DNA of 64,000 bases from an uncultured Zoogloea sp. (GTDB taxonomy: Bacteria; Pseudomonadota; Gammaproteobacteria; Burkholderiales; Rhodocyclaceae): positions 1 through 64,000 of the forward strand of contig CALBTT010000081.1 in NCBI GenBank assembly GCA_937967645.1. Reading direction: 5' to 3'. A model generated the notes under the pieces. It ran no database searches. It worked only from the letters and a program-made list of their open reading frames with translations, and was not told the DNA's origin. A program made the translations under genes and the position numbers. The first letter of the stretch is position 1, and each line of letters starts with the position of its first letter. Below, piece after piece: positions 25,144 through 34,774 of the stretch.

Positions 25144-28100
25144 CTACACCGCCCGCCCGCGTTTCTTGGGCGTGTTGCTGGTATCGCCCGCCGCTTCGGG
25201 CAGGGGTTCGAGCAGGGCGCGCAGGTCGTCGTCGCCAAACTTGACGGAGCCCTCGTGGTCTTCGGCCAGGATGCCAGCGGCCAGTTCGGCCTTCCTTTCC
25301 TGCAGGCCGAGGATCTTCTCCTCGATGGAGCCGGCCACCACCAGCTTGTAAACGAAGACTGACTTGGTCTGGCCGAGCCGGTGGGCACGGTCGGTGGCCT
25401 GGTTTTCGACGGCCGGGTTCCACCAGGGGTCGTAGTGGATCACCGTATCGGCGGCGGTCAGGTTGAGGCCCACGCCGCCGGCCTTGAGGCTGATCAGGAA
25501 GATCGGCACGTCCCCCTCCTGGAAGGCGCGGATCGGGGCCTCCCGGTCCTGGGTGTCGCCGGTGAGGGTGACGTGCTCGATGCGGCGGGCGTTCAGCTCG
25601 GCGGCGATCAGGGCCAGCATGCCGGTGAATTGGGAAAACAGCAGCACCTTGCGGCCCTCCTCCACCAGCTCTGGCAGCATGTCCATCAGCAGGTCGAGCT
25701 TGGCCCGCTCCTTGACCCGGGCGGCAGCGTCAGTCTTCAGCAGGCGCGGATCGCAGCACACCTGGCGCAGCTTGAGCAGGGCGTCGAGGATGACGATCTG
25801 GCTGCGGGCGAAGCCGCGGGCGGCGATCTCGTCGCGTACCCGCTGGTCCATCGAGGCGCGCACGGTCTCGTAGAGGTCGCGCTGGCGCCCCTCCAGCTCC
25901 ACGCTGCGCACCACCACCGTCTTGGGTGGCAGCTCCGTGGCCACCTCGTCCTTGCGCCGGCGCAGGATGAAGGGGGCGATGCGGCGCGCCAACAGGTCGC
26001 GGCGGACGTTGTCGCCGTGCTTTTCGATGGGGGTGCGCCAGCGGGTGGTGAAATCCTTGGTGTCGCCCAGGAAGCCCGGCAGCAGGAAGTCGAACTGGCT
26101 CCACAGCTCGCCCAGGTGGTTCTCCAGGGGGGTGCCGGTGAGGCACAGGCGGTGCTCGGCCTTGAGGGTGCGCACCACCTGGGCGGCCTGGCTGGCGGCG
26201 TTCTTGACGGTCTGGGCCTCGTCGAGGATCAGCGAGTGGTATTCGTGCGCGGCGAGCTGCTCCCGGTCGCGCCACAGCAGTGGGTAGGTGGTGAGACACA
26301 CGTCGTGCGCGGGAATCTGCGCGAAGGCCTCGGCGCGGCCGCTGCCGCGCAGGCTGAGCACCTTCAGGTCGGGCGCGTAGCGTTCGGCCTCGCGCTGCCA
26401 GTTGAAGACCAGGGAGGTGGGCAACACCACCAGGGCCGGCTTGCCGAGCCGGCGGCCGCGCTTTTCGGTGAGCAGGTGGGCCAGGGTCTGGGCCGTCTTG
26501 CCGAGGCCCATGTCGTCGGCCAGGATGCCGGCCAGCCCATGCCAGCGCAGGTGCTGCAGCCAGGCCAGGCCTTCCAGCTGGTAGGGGCGCAGGGCCACGC
26601 CGAAGCCCTTGGGCTCGGCCACCGTCTTGACCTTGCCGGCGCCCCGGATGCGCTTGATCCAGTCATCCAGGCTGGCCAGCCCCTCCGCCCGCCAGCCCTC
26701 GCCCAGCACCTCGGAGAGGCGGGGCGCGTCGAAGCGGGAGACCCGCAGGGTGGCCGACGGGGTGTCAAAGAGATCCACCAGGTTGCGGGCGATCGGCTTG
26801 ACCCGTTCGGCGGCCAGGGCCACCCGGTCGCCGTCGTCGAGCTGCACGATGACCTGCGCCTCGTCGGGGATCTGGTCCAGCTGCCTGGGGTCGAGCCAGC
26901 GGGCGTCCTGGCGGAACACCAGGTGCAGCATCGGCGCCAGATCCACCCGGCGGCCGTCCACCTCGACGCCCAGGGAGACGTCGAACCAGCCATCGTCGCT
27001 CTCCTCGATGGCCACTTCCCAGCCGGTCGCCACCAGCACCCGGTGGCGGAAGTCCTTGGGGGCGTCGATGCGCCAGCCGGCCGCCCGCAGTTCGGGCGCG
27101 ATGAGGCCGAAGAAATGGGCCCAGCGGGCCTCGCTGTCGAGGCCGTACAAGCCCTCGGTGACCGTCCCCGGGCTGATCAGCCAGCCCCGCTTGAGGGGCT
27201 GGAAGCCAACCTGCAGGAAGGCCTGCCAGGCCGCCGCCTCGGCCGCCGGATCGCGCTTGACGCGCACCGCGCGGCCATCCGGCAGGCTGGCCAGATCGCC
27301 GATCGAGCCCGGCTCGAAGCGCGCCTCTCCGTAGGCAAAGAGCGGGGTGGCCACATCGTATTCGCGGCCACCGAAATCGGCCTCGTAGCCCCGATGCTTG
27401 CGCCAGCTCCAGCAGAACAGGCTGGACACGCCCAGCACCGGCTGACAGGGCTGCTCCAGCAGCGGCAGTTCGGCCGCCTCGCGCCCTTGCGGCGACGGCA
27501 GCGCCGGTGCCACCTGGGCCAGCGCCTCGGCGATCACCGGAAGCTCGGCGGGAGACAGGGCCGGCAGGGTCAGCAGTTCGCCGATCACCAGCGCTTCGCC
27601 GATCTGTACGCGGCCTGCCTCGCCGGCGGCCATGTCGATGTAAGCCAGTGGCTCAGTGCGGATCACCAGGCCGGCCGCAGGCTCCACGGCCACCCGGGCG
27701 CGCACGCCGTTCTCGCCAGGCACCCACTCCAGGGCGGCCGGGCGGGCCACGCCGGCCTTCAAGGGACGCACCTGACCGTCGGACAGAGACTGCAGGTAGC
27801 AGCGGCCGGTGGCCATGGCCGCCTCCAGCAGGGCCAGTCCGGCGGCGCCCGCCAGATGGGGCCAGCCGTAGCCACCGGTACGCCGGTTGGCCTCGCGCAA
27901 CAGGCGGAAGACGTGCAGGTCCTCGTCGCGCACGAAGGCCGGCGGACGCAGCAGGGCCTGTTCGTAATTGGTCCACTCGGCGGCCACGCTGGTCAGCTCG
28001 CCGTCGCTGCCGGTGCGGGCCTTGAGGAGGCTGAACTCGAGTTCGTCGCCGGCGGGCAGATGCAGCACCGAGCACAGGTAGAAGATCCCTTCCCTGGACA

Positions 28101-28500
28101 CGGCGGCCTTGCGCGCCTTGCCGGCCTTGTCCATGCGCTCGCGCAGGCCGCGGGCCCAGGCCAGCACCTCCGCACGCGGCTTGTTGTCGGCCAGCGCCCC
28201 CGGGCGCCGGGCCGCCAGCACCAGGGCGGCGGCATGCTTGCAGCGGTTGCCCACCGGACAGGTGCACCGGGTGGCCAGCTCGACCGAGCTCTTGCCGAAG
28301 AACTCCCGTCGTTCGAGGCGCACGCTGACCCGGTAAGGAGCGGTCTCGGAGCCCTGCACCAGGGCCTGCAGCTGGTTGCCGGCGACCTCGATGTTGCGCA
28401 CCCGGCCCACGTAGGTCCGGGCCCGCATCAGCGCGTTGGCCGAGAACAGTTCTCCCAGCAGGGTGTCATCGAGCTGTGCGAGGAGTCTGGGGAGATCCAT
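25144..28500 (-). CDS. SNF2-family DEAD/DEAH-like helicase with N-terminal SWIM zinc finger
   Basis: 1118 residues. A SWIM zinc finger (CTCPVGNRCKH, about 80-92) leads, then a long variable region, then the SNF2 ATPase. The ATPase has motif I LADDMGLGKTAQTLAHLL (about 660), motif II LILDEAQTVKN, motif III LTGTPLENHLGELWS, FILRRRKDEVATELPPK, LLFSQFTGMLALI, and motif VI ATDRAHRLGQTKSVFVYKLV. It is a DNA translocase of the type linked to DNA repair or chromatin-like roles in bacteria; no partner is evident. The C-terminus is basic (TPKKRGRAV), and the TAG stop lies in a tandem repeat. It is convergent with the dehydrogenase. Confidence 0.92.
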   Translation of the reverse strand: MDLPRLLAQLDDTLLGELFSANALMRARTYVGRVRNIEVAGNQLQALVQGSETAPYRVSVRLERREFFGKSSVELATRCTCPVGNRCKHAAALVLAARRPGALADNKPRAEVLAWARGLRERMDKAGKARKAAVSREGIFYLCSVLHLPAGDELEFSLLKARTGSDGELTSVAAEWTNYEQALLRPPAFVRDEDLHVFRLLREANRRTGGYGWPHLAGAAGLALLEAAMATGRCYLQSLSDGQVRPLKAGVARPAALEWVPGENGVRARVAVEPAAGLVIRTEPLAYIDMAAGEAGRVQIGEALVIGELLTLPALSPAELPVIAEALAQVAPALPSPQGREAAELPLLEQPCQPVLGVSSLFCWSWRKHRGYEADFGGREYDVATPLFAYGEARFEPGSIGDLASLPDGRAVRVKRDPAAEAAAWQAFLQVGFQPLKRGWLISPGTVTEGLYGLDSEARWAHFFGLIAPELRAAGWRIDAPKDFRHRVLVATGWEVAIEESDDGWFDVSLGVEVDGRRVDLAPMLHLVFRQDARWLDPRQLDQIPDEAQVIVQLDDGDRVALAAERVKPIARNLVDLFDTPSATLRVSRFDAPRLSEVLGEGWRAEGLASLDDWIKRIRGAGKVKTVAEPKGFGVALRPYQLEGLAWLQHLRWHGLAGILADDMGLGKTAQTLAHLLTEKRGRRLGKPALVVLPTSLVFNWQREAERYAPDLKVLSLRGSGRAEAFAQIPAHDVCLTTYPLLWRDREQLAAHEYHSLILDEAQTVKNAASQAAQVVRTLKAEHRLCLTGTPLENHLGELWSQFDFLLPGFLGDTKDFTTRWRTPIEKHGDNVRRDLLARRIAPFILRRRKDEVATELPPKTVVVRSVELEGRQRDLYETVRASMDQRVRDEIAARGFARSQIVILDALLKLRQVCCDPRLLKTDAAARVKERAKLDLLMDMLPELVEEGRKVLLFSQFTGMLALIAAELNARRIEHVTLTGDTQDREAPIRAFQEGDVPIFLISLKAGGVGLNLTAADTVIHYDPWWNPAVENQATDRAHRLGQTKSVFVYKLVVAGSIEEKILGLQERKAELAAGILAEDHEGSVKFGDDDLRALLEPLPEAAGDTSNTPKKRGRAV

Positions 28501-28577
28501 GCCGTATCCGGGCAGCGAAAACCCCCGATTCTAGGCTTTGCGGCGCTGCAGCGAAACGGTGGGCCGGCGATCTCCAC

Positions 28578-29390
28578 TCAGCCGCTGGCGTCCCGGCCGC
28601 TGTCGAGGGAATAGCCGGCCGCATCGAGCATGGCCGGCAGCGCCTCGGCCGCACGCAGGCGCAGGCGGATATCCACCTGCCCGCTGAGCGGGGTCTCGCC
28701 CGGGTTGATCTCGATGGTCGGCACACCGGCCGAGATGGCGTGCAGCACCGGCCCGGCGATGTAGGGGAAGGCACTGCCGGTGCCGACCGAGATCACCAGA
28801 TCCGGCCCGGCCGCCAGCACCGCCTCGAAGCGATGCACCGCCGGGTCGGGCAGGCTTTCGCCGAACAGCACCACGTCGGGCCGCAGGGTGCCGCCGCAGT
28901 AGGGGCATTCGGGTGGAATCGTCAGGCCCGCATAGTTGTCCACATGCCGGGAACGGCCGCAATCGACACAGCGCAGGCGGCGCAGCGTGCCATGCATCTC
29001 GATCACGTCACGGGAGCCGGCCATCAGGTGAAAGCCATCCACGTTCTGGGTGAGCACGCTGACATGGCCATGCAGGGCCTCCAGCCGGGCGATCGCGTAG
29101 TGGCCGGCATTGGGTCGGGCATCACGGCAGCTGGCCTCGATCTGCGCCAGGTAGCGCCAGGTGATGTCGGGACGACGACGGAACACCTCGCCGGAGAGGG
29201 CCTGCTCGATGGGCAAGCCGATGTCGGTAAGGGCACCCTCGTACAGGCCTCCGACGCCCCGGTAGGTGGGCAGGCCAGAGTCCGCCGACAGGCCGGCGCC
29301 GGTGATGAAGAGAATGCGCCTTGCGGTCGATAGCAGGCGACCTGCGGCGGTGATCTGCCCGGCGTGATCAGCTAAGGTGTTGTTTGTCAT
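28578..29390 (-). CDS. NAD-dependent protein deacylase/sirtuin (Sir2 family)
   Basis: 270-residue sirtuin. NAD-binding ILFITGAGLSADSGLPTYRG, TQNVDGFH, catalytic His in IEMHGTLRRLRC, zinc ligands in CVDC...CPYC, and VVLFGESLPDPAV and ISVGTGSAFPYIAG follow in order. Sirtuins remove acetyl or other acyl groups from lysine. The frame continues upstream to 29540 but MTNNTLADHAGQI from ATG 29390 is a natural start. It is divergent from the glutamine amidotransferase gene across a 116-bp promoter region. Confidence 0.92.
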   Translation of the reverse strand: MTNNTLADHAGQITAAGRLLSTARRILFITGAGLSADSGLPTYRGVGGLYEGALTDIGLPIEQALSGEVFRRRPDITWRYLAQIEASCRDARPNAGHYAIARLEALHGHVSVLTQNVDGFHLMAGSRDVIEMHGTLRRLRCVDCGRSRHVDNYAGLTIPPECPYCGGTLRPDVVLFGESLPDPAVHRFEAVLAAGPDLVISVGTGSAFPYIAGPVLHAISAGVPTIEINPGETPLSGQVDIRLRLRAAEALPAMLDAAGYSLDSGRDASG

Positions 29391-29506
29391 GGGAAGTCCC
29401 TTGCGGGAGAATTCGGTGCTCTTGTGCAGGCTGTCGGCATGCGGCAGCAAGAGTTTAATCCTGACCAGCGTGACGGTCTCAAGCCATACGGGAATCGCAA
29501 AGAAAA

Positions 29507-30364
29507 ATGTGCCAGTTGCTGGGAATGAACTGCAATACACCGACGGACATCTGCTTCTCCTTCGCCGGCTTCCAGGCGCGGGGCGGGCTGACCGACGTGC
29601 ATGGTGACGGCTGGGGCATCGCCTTCTTCGAGGGCCGCGGCGTACGCCTCTTCCTCGACCCCAAGGCCAGCGCCCATTCGCCGGTGGCCGAGCTGGTGCG
29701 CAGCTACCCCATCCATTCGCTCAATGTGATCGCCCACATCCGCAAGGCGACCCAGGGCTTCGTCAGCCTCGAGAACACCCACCCCTTCAAGCGGGAGCTG
29801 TGGGGGCGCTACTGGGTGTTTGCCCACAACGGTAACCTGAAGGACTTTGCACCGACGCTGCGGGGCTACTTCCAGCCGGTGGGGCAGACCGATTCCGAGC
29901 TGGCCTTCTGCTATCTGATGGAGACGCTGCGCCGCCGCTTTCCGGACGGAGAGCCGCCGCGCGACGCCCTGTTCGCGGCGATCCGCGACATCGCGGCGGA
30001 GATCGGGGCCCACGGAGAGTTCAACTTCCTGCTCTCCAACGGCACCTGCCTGTTTGCCCATTGCGCCTCGCGGCTGACCTACATCGTGCGGAAGGCGCCC
30101 TTCGACCGGGCTCACCTGAAGGATCAGGACATCACCGTCGACTTCCGGGAGCTGACCTCGCCGGCCGACCGGGTGGCCGTCGTGGCCACCACCCCGCTGA
30201 CCGACAACGAGACCTGGACCCCCATCGCGCCGGGTACCCTGGTGCTTTTTGTGGACGGCGAAACGGTGGATTGCGGCCCCGCCGGAACCTGCGCCTTCAT
30301 CCGTGATGACGGTGGGCAGCCCGCGCCGTCCGCAGGCAGCGGAAGCACCTGCCTCAAGGAATGA
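29507..30364 (+). CDS. Class II glutamine amidotransferase (YafJ-like)
   Basis: 285 residues with N-terminal Cys2 nucleophile (MCQLLGMNCN) as in class II GATases. DVHGDGWGIAFF, IAHIRKATQG, THPFKRELWGRYWVFAHNGNL and QTDSELAFCYLM make up the conserved amidotransferase domain. It has no synthetase partner in the same chain. Substrate is unknown; YafJ proteins are thought to act as stand-alone amidotransferases. It is followed closely by the HIT gene and the PilZ-like gene, suggesting one operon. Confidence 0.9.
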   Translation: MCQLLGMNCNTPTDICFSFAGFQARGGLTDVHGDGWGIAFFEGRGVRLFLDPKASAHSPVAELVRSYPIHSLNVIAHIRKATQGFVSLENTHPFKRELWGRYWVFAHNGNLKDFAPTLRGYFQPVGQTDSELAFCYLMETLRRRFPDGEPPRDALFAAIRDIAAEIGAHGEFNFLLSNGTCLFAHCASRLTYIVRKAPFDRAHLKDQDITVDFRELTSPADRVAVVATTPLTDNETWTPIAPGTLVLFVDGETVDCGPAGTCAFIRDDGGQPAPSAGSGSTCLKE

Positions 30365-30427
30365 ACTCACACCCGGTGACGATGAGAATTAGCCGGGTAT
30401 CCGGGCTAGAATCGAAAGATATTGCCA

Positions 30428-30889
30428 ATGCGGACCGAAACCTCCATGCCGATTAATGCTCCCAAAGACTGCCCCCTGTGCTTCCCCGAGCAGGAGACCG
30501 TCCTCTGGCACGATGCGAGTTGCCGTGTGATCCGGGTTTCCGACGCGGACTATCCGGGCTATTGCCGGCTGATCTGGAAGGATCATGTCTCCGAGATGAG
30601 CGACCTGACACCCGCGGAGCAACGCCACTGCTTCAACATCCTGATGGCCGTGGAGGTCGCGGTGCGGGAGTGCTTCCGCCCCGACAAGATCAACCTGGCG
30701 AGTTTCGGCAACGTGGTACCGCACCTGCACTGGCATGTCATTCCCCGCTACCTCGACGACCTGCACTATCCGCAGCCGGTGTGGGGCCAGGCCCAGCGCA
30801 AGGGCCGGGGTTCCCCGGCGCCCGAGGTCGATGATGCGCGCCTGGCCCTGGCCGTGCGCAATGCCATCGCCGAGCAGATCGCCGGCTGA
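30428..30889 (+). CDS. HIT-family protein (histidine triad hydrolase)
   Basis: 153-residue HIT-family protein. The histidine triad is PHLHWHVIPRY, preceded by KINLASFGNVV. A CPLC pair near the N-terminus is common in one HIT subgroup. These proteins hydrolyse nucleoside phosphoramidates or dinucleoside polyphosphates. ATG 30428 and ATG 30446 are both possible; neither has a strong Shine-Dalgarno. It lies between the GATase and the PilZ-like gene with short gaps. Confidence 0.88.
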   Translation: MRTETSMPINAPKDCPLCFPEQETVLWHDASCRVIRVSDADYPGYCRLIWKDHVSEMSDLTPAEQRHCFNILMAVEVAVRECFRPDKINLASFGNVVPHLHWHVIPRYLDDLHYPQPVWGQAQRKGRGSPAPEVDDARLALAVRNAIAEQIAG

Positions 30890-30907
30890 CGCGGAGATCC
30901 GCCCATC

Positions 30908-32518
30908 ATGGAAACGCCCCTGAACTACACCGAGTTGCGCAGCGTGGACCAGTACCGCAAGCTGCTGCGCAATCTGCACACCCTCAACGCGGGGGAAAGC
31001 CACGCCACGCTGGTCCGCATGCTCGAGGGCCTGCTGGCCAGCCCCCTGGGGCCTGAAGAGCAGCTGGAGGTCCTGGAGTCGGCCCGCCAGACCATCACCT
31101 TCGTGCAGCATGAGATGTCGTCACGCTATGCGGCCCATCCTCTGCCGCCCGACAGCGCTGAAGACGCCACTCTGCGGCAGGTGGTCAAGCTGTGGACGGC
31201 CCTGAGCACCGCCTACGCCCGCCTCACCGAACACAGCAGCGGTGGCGGCGACGAGTTCCAGGCCCAGTTGCCCCTGCTGGCCCAAAGGCGCATCCAGTAT
31301 CTGGGCCAGGTGATCATCGAGTACTTCCGCGCCCACCGGGCGGAACCGCCCGGTGCCTGGCAGGCCGTTCATGCGGCCTATCAGGAGGCAGAACGCGCGG
31401 GTGTCACCCACAGCCGGGTCATCGACCCCCTGAACAACACCTGGAAGGCCCAGAGCCCTGATGAAGCCTACATCGCCCTGCTGCTGATCGACCTGACCAA
31501 CCCGTATGGCCGCAACCAGCGCGAGCTCAACTGGATCTGCCGCTGGGCCCAGCGCTTTGCGCCCTACTGCATCCTCCAGTCCGAGTGGGACAAGGACGAC
31601 GCCCGCGCCTATGGGCTCGACCTGAACGAGGACCACGGCCTGCGCCCGATCGCCCTGATCGGCACCCGACCTGGCATGCGCCGCTTTGACGGCCATCGCC
31701 TGGCCGCCCAGATCAAGGCCATGCTGGCCGAGTTCAAGCAGGGCACCACCCCTGCCTCCCTCGGTCTGGGCGACGATTGCGCCCAACCCGCCTGCGCCCG
31801 CCTGCTGGTGTCGCTCTACCGTCCATGGGGCATGTCGGCGGCCGGACGCCGCTTTCCACGGCGCAGCAAGAAGGGGGGCAACGCCATCAGCACCGACTGG
31901 GAAGCCATCGGGCTGCTGATATCGGGGCGCGAGTTCGTGCCGCCCAACCGGCGCCAGCTGATGGGCAACCGCTACGACATGAGCGTGCTGACCTTCGGTG
32001 CCCGGGCAGACGACGAGGTCCAGCCGGAGATGGATCCGGAAGCCGAGGCGCGGCGAAAGGGTTTCATCATCGAGGAATGGGCCACGGTGGACCACTCGGT
32101 GTCCGGATTCCGTCTGCAGCGCAAGCATCCGGGGCAGCGGATCGAACACCACCAGCTGGTGGGGATCAAGCCCGGAGATGGCAACCAGTACCTGCTCGGC
32201 CAGGTCAGCTGGCTGATGTACGAGCCAGACGGCACCCTGATGGCCGGCATCCACCTGCTCTCCGGCCTGCCCTCATCGGTGGCCGTGCGTGGCACCGGCA
32301 TCAATGTGGGCTCCCATGAGCCTTACATCCAGGGCTTCCTGCTACCCGAGATCGCCGCCATGCGGGCACCGGCCAGCATCGTGCTGCCGGGCGGCTGGTT
32401 CCAGGCTGATCGGGTGCTCGAACTGCACACCGGTGAATCGCGCCAGATCCGGCTGACCAGCCTGGTGGCCCGCGGCACCAACTTCGATCAGGCCACCTAC
32501 GAGTCGGTGGCCGTCTGA
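30908..32518 (+). CDS. Conserved hypothetical protein, possibly with a C-terminal PilZ-like c-di-GMP domain
   Basis: 536 residues, no signal peptide or membrane segment. The N-terminal ~150 residues are helical. The C-terminal region holds WATVDHSVSGFRLQRKH, matching the D/N-x-S-x-x-G motif of PilZ domains, followed by VGIKPGDGNQYLLGQVSWL, a typical beta-barrel strand pair. The RxxxR half is not clearly placed. If this is PilZ, it may be a c-di-GMP effector. The region 290-400, with LVSLYRPWG and RRFPRRSKKGG, is unfamiliar. Function is unknown. It follows the HIT gene by 18 bp. Confidence 0.6.
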   Translation: METPLNYTELRSVDQYRKLLRNLHTLNAGESHATLVRMLEGLLASPLGPEEQLEVLESARQTITFVQHEMSSRYAAHPLPPDSAEDATLRQVVKLWTALSTAYARLTEHSSGGGDEFQAQLPLLAQRRIQYLGQVIIEYFRAHRAEPPGAWQAVHAAYQEAERAGVTHSRVIDPLNNTWKAQSPDEAYIALLLIDLTNPYGRNQRELNWICRWAQRFAPYCILQSEWDKDDARAYGLDLNEDHGLRPIALIGTRPGMRRFDGHRLAAQIKAMLAEFKQGTTPASLGLGDDCAQPACARLLVSLYRPWGMSAAGRRFPRRSKKGGNAISTDWEAIGLLISGREFVPPNRRQLMGNRYDMSVLTFGARADDEVQPEMDPEAEARRKGFIIEEWATVDHSVSGFRLQRKHPGQRIEHHQLVGIKPGDGNQYLLGQVSWLMYEPDGTLMAGIHLLSGLPSSVAVRGTGINVGSHEPYIQGFLLPEIAAMRAPASIVLPGGWFQADRVLELHTGESRQIRLTSLVARGTNFDQATYESVAV

Positions 32519-32521
32519 AAC

Positions 32522-32550
32522 AGCGATTGCCGGATCGTCCGGCAATCGCT
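32522..32550. terminator. Hairpin between convergent PilZ-like gene and phoR
   Basis: Perfect 13-bp inverted repeat: AGCGATTGCCGGA, loop TCG, TCCGGCAATCGCT. It starts five bases after the upstream stop and lies eight bases before the convergent phoR stop. No long T-run follows on either strand, so it may be a weak bidirectional terminator or a transcript-stabilising hairpin. Confidence 0.55.
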
Positions 32551-32557
32551 CTGCAGC

Positions 32558-33904
32558 TCAATCCACGAGTCGCCGGGCCGGGAAGCAGGCGGTAAAGGTG
32601 CTCCCCCGCCCCGGTTCGCTGTCGATCAGCAGATCGCCCTGGTGGCGGCTCAGCACATGCTTGACGATGGCCAGGCCGAGCCCGGTGCCCCCTGTTTCCC
32701 GCGAACGCCCGCGGTCCACCCGGTAGAAGCGCTCGGTCAGGCGGGGAATGTGCTCGGGGGCAATCCCGATACCGTCATCCTTCACCGCGTACTCCACCAC
32801 CGAACCGCGCTGGCGCCAGCTGATCTGGATTCTTCCGCCCTCCGGGGTGTAGCGCACCGCGTTGATCGCCAGGTTCGCCATGGCACTGTAGAGCTCCTTG
32901 GCATTACCGAGCAGGCGCGCGTGGGTGCCGCAATCGAAGTCGATGCGGTGGCGGCCGGCGGATACCGCCCGCGCCTCTTGAAGGACCTCTTGCAGCATGG
33001 ATGCCATGTCCACCGGCTCCTCCACGAGGATCGGCGCATCGGACTCGAGGGCGGACAGGGTCAGGAGGTCCTGGATCAGGCGCTGCATCCGTCCCGCCTG
33101 TTCGTGGGCGAGGCCGAGATAGTGGGCGATGTCTTCCTTCTCCAGGTCGTCCAGCCCATCGATGACGGTTTCCAGAAAGCCCGCAACCACCGTCAAGGGG
33201 GTACGCATTTCGTGGGACACATTGGCGACGAAGTCACGCCGCATGGTCTGCAGCCGTTCGCCCTGGGTGATGTCCTCGGACATCAGCAGCAACATGTCCT
33301 CGCTGAAGGGCACCAGATGGACCATCAGGTTGCGCCCGATGGGTCGCCCCATGCTCAGGGTCAGCGGCTTCTCGTACCGGCCCTCCTGGAGATAGCGGAC
33401 GAAATCCGGCTGACGGACGATGTTGGTGATCGGAGTCCCCTGATCCCGCGCCTGATCCAGGCCGAAATGCTGCTCACCCTGATGATTGACCCACTCGATG
33501 GTGTGGGTGTCGGACAGGAACAGCAACCCATGGGGCATGGCCTGGCTGGCCTGGCGGAAACGCTCCAGGGCAGTTGAGAGATGCTGCTGACGCCGGGCGG
33601 AACTCCTCACCCGACTGCTCATCTCGGCAAAGACGTAGTTCCACAGCCCACTGGCACGGGGCATGGGGACAGCCATCTCGACCGGCGTACGCAGCCAGCG
33701 GACGAGCTTGTAGATGTTGGCAAAATGATGGGCACCCAGCACGATGGATGCCACAGCAAAGGCGATCAACGCCTCCTGCGGCCCGAGGAAAATCCACACC
33801 ACCAGGGCGGCGAGGACCATCAGGAACAGGGACAGGACTGCCGCGACAATGATGTACCGGATCGACCGTATGGCCGGCACTCCTTCGACTGACTGGACTG
33901 TCAT
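32558..33904 (-). CDS. phoR: Phosphate regulon sensor histidine kinase PhoR
   Basis: 448-residue membrane histidine kinase. Two N-terminal hydrophobic segments (about residues 15-65) are followed by a PAS-like region (LFLSDTHTIEWVNHQGEQHFG) and the H-box FVANVSHEMRTPLTVVAGFLE. The ATPase follows with ELYSAMANLAINAVRYTPEGG (N-box), VKDDGIGIAPEHIPRLTERFYRVD and GGTGLGLAIVKHVLSRHQG. It senses phosphate starvation through PstSCAB/PhoU (not in view) and phosphorylates PhoB. It lies three bases below phoB. Confidence 0.93.
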   Translation of the reverse strand: MTVQSVEGVPAIRSIRYIIVAAVLSLFLMVLAALVVWIFLGPQEALIAFAVASIVLGAHHFANIYKLVRWLRTPVEMAVPMPRASGLWNYVFAEMSSRVRSSARRQQHLSTALERFRQASQAMPHGLLFLSDTHTIEWVNHQGEQHFGLDQARDQGTPITNIVRQPDFVRYLQEGRYEKPLTLSMGRPIGRNLMVHLVPFSEDMLLLMSEDITQGERLQTMRRDFVANVSHEMRTPLTVVAGFLETVIDGLDDLEKEDIAHYLGLAHEQAGRMQRLIQDLLTLSALESDAPILVEEPVDMASMLQEVLQEARAVSAGRHRIDFDCGTHARLLGNAKELYSAMANLAINAVRYTPEGGRIQISWRQRGSVVEYAVKDDGIGIAPEHIPRLTERFYRVDRGRSRETGGTGLGLAIVKHVLSRHQGDLLIDSEPGRGSTFTACFPARRLVD

Positions 33905-33907
33905 CGA

Positions 33908-34618
33908 TTATCGCACGGGGGCCGGAGATTCCTGCTGGGTCGAGAAGCGGTAGCCGCTGCCACGCACGGTCTGCACGAGGTTGTCATGACCGCTCGGTTC
34001 GAGCGCGCAGCGCAGCCGACGGATGTGCACATCGACGGTGCGCTCCTCGACGAAGACGTGGTCACCCCACACCTGATCGAGCAACTGGGCACGGGAATGG
34101 ACCCGCTCCGGGTGGGTCATCAGGAAATGCAGCAGGCGGAACTCGGTGGGGCCGAGGGTCACCGGCGCACCGGCCGCAGTCAGGCGATGGGTCGCCGGAT
34201 CGAGCCGCAGACCACCCAGTTCGACCGGATCCTCGGTGGTCTCGGGGGCACGGCGGCGCAGCACAGCCTTGATGCGGGCTACCAGCTCGCGGGGGGAGAA
34301 CGGCTTGGTGATGTAATCATCGGCACCGGCCTCCAGGCCGGAGACCTTGTCCTGCTCCTCACCGCGAGCGGTCAACATGATCAGCGGAATGCCCCGGGTA
34401 CGCTCTTCCGCGCGTAGCCGCCGGGCGAACTCGACACCCGACATGCCCGGCAGCATCCAGTCCAGCAGGACCAGATCGGGCAGGGCGTCGCGCACGATGC
34501 GCTGGGCGGTCTCGGCGTCGGATGCCCGCACCACATGGTGGCCGGCCCGCATGAGATTGGCGGCGATCAATTCCTGAATGGCGGGCTCGTCTTCGACGAG
34601 CAGAATGGTGGCGGGCAT
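33908..34618 (-). CDS. phoB: Phosphate regulon response regulator PhoB
   Basis: 236-residue OmpR-type response regulator. Receiver: [14 protein letters not shown], phosphoacceptor Asp53 in [24 protein letters not shown], and [12 protein letters not shown] with the conserved Lys. The C-terminal winged helix has [27 protein letters not shown] and [11 protein letters not shown]. It activates phosphate-starvation genes through Pho boxes. The start [11 protein letters not shown] at 34618 is preferred to the 34642 extension. phoR follows immediately. Confidence 0.96.
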   Translation of the reverse strand: MPATILLVEDEPAIQELIAANLMRAGHHVVRASDAETAQRIVRDALPDLVLLDWMLPGMSGVEFARRLRAEERTRGIPLIMLTARGEEQDKVSGLEAGADDYITKPFSPRELVARIKAVLRRRAPETTEDPVELGGLRLDPATHRLTAAGAPVTLGPTEFRLLHFLMTHPERVHSRAQLLDQVWGDHVFVEERTVDVHIRRLRCALEPSGHDNLVQTVRGSGYRFSTQQESPAPVR

Positions 34619-34649
34619 GAAAACCTCAAAGAATGCTGGCAACCGGGGC

Positions 34650-34692
34650 AGTGTATTGCAGCAAGTTGAACTTTTGATGACAGGTCACAGGT
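34650..34692 (-). promoter_or_regulatory. Candidate PhoB-responsive promoter upstream of phoB
   Basis: Read on the minus strand, two CTGT half-sites (CTGTGAC and CTGTCAT) lie at about 34677-34691 and are followed by an A-rich stretch and GTTCAAC. A -10-like TACACT lies at 34650-34655, about ten bases below, the usual Pho-box-to--10 distance. The half-sites are spaced seven, not eleven, bases apart, so this is only a loose match and autoregulation by PhoB is inference. Confidence 0.35.
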
Positions 34693-34774
34693 CTGCAATC
34701 CGGCGTCGGTATCGGGAAGGCAGGCTGCCTTCGAGTATCATTCGGGCTCGCGCAATCAGAACACGGAGCCATCC

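Noticed and set aside
25118..25148. Possible CRISPR-like array from the CGCCCCTACAC units
   Set aside because: Units are 11 bp without unique spacers; it is a short tandem repeat.
25381..28614. A 1077-codon plus-strand open frame opposite the SNF2 helicase
   Set aside because: Antisense shadow in GC-rich DNA; the helicase motifs are clear in the other strand.
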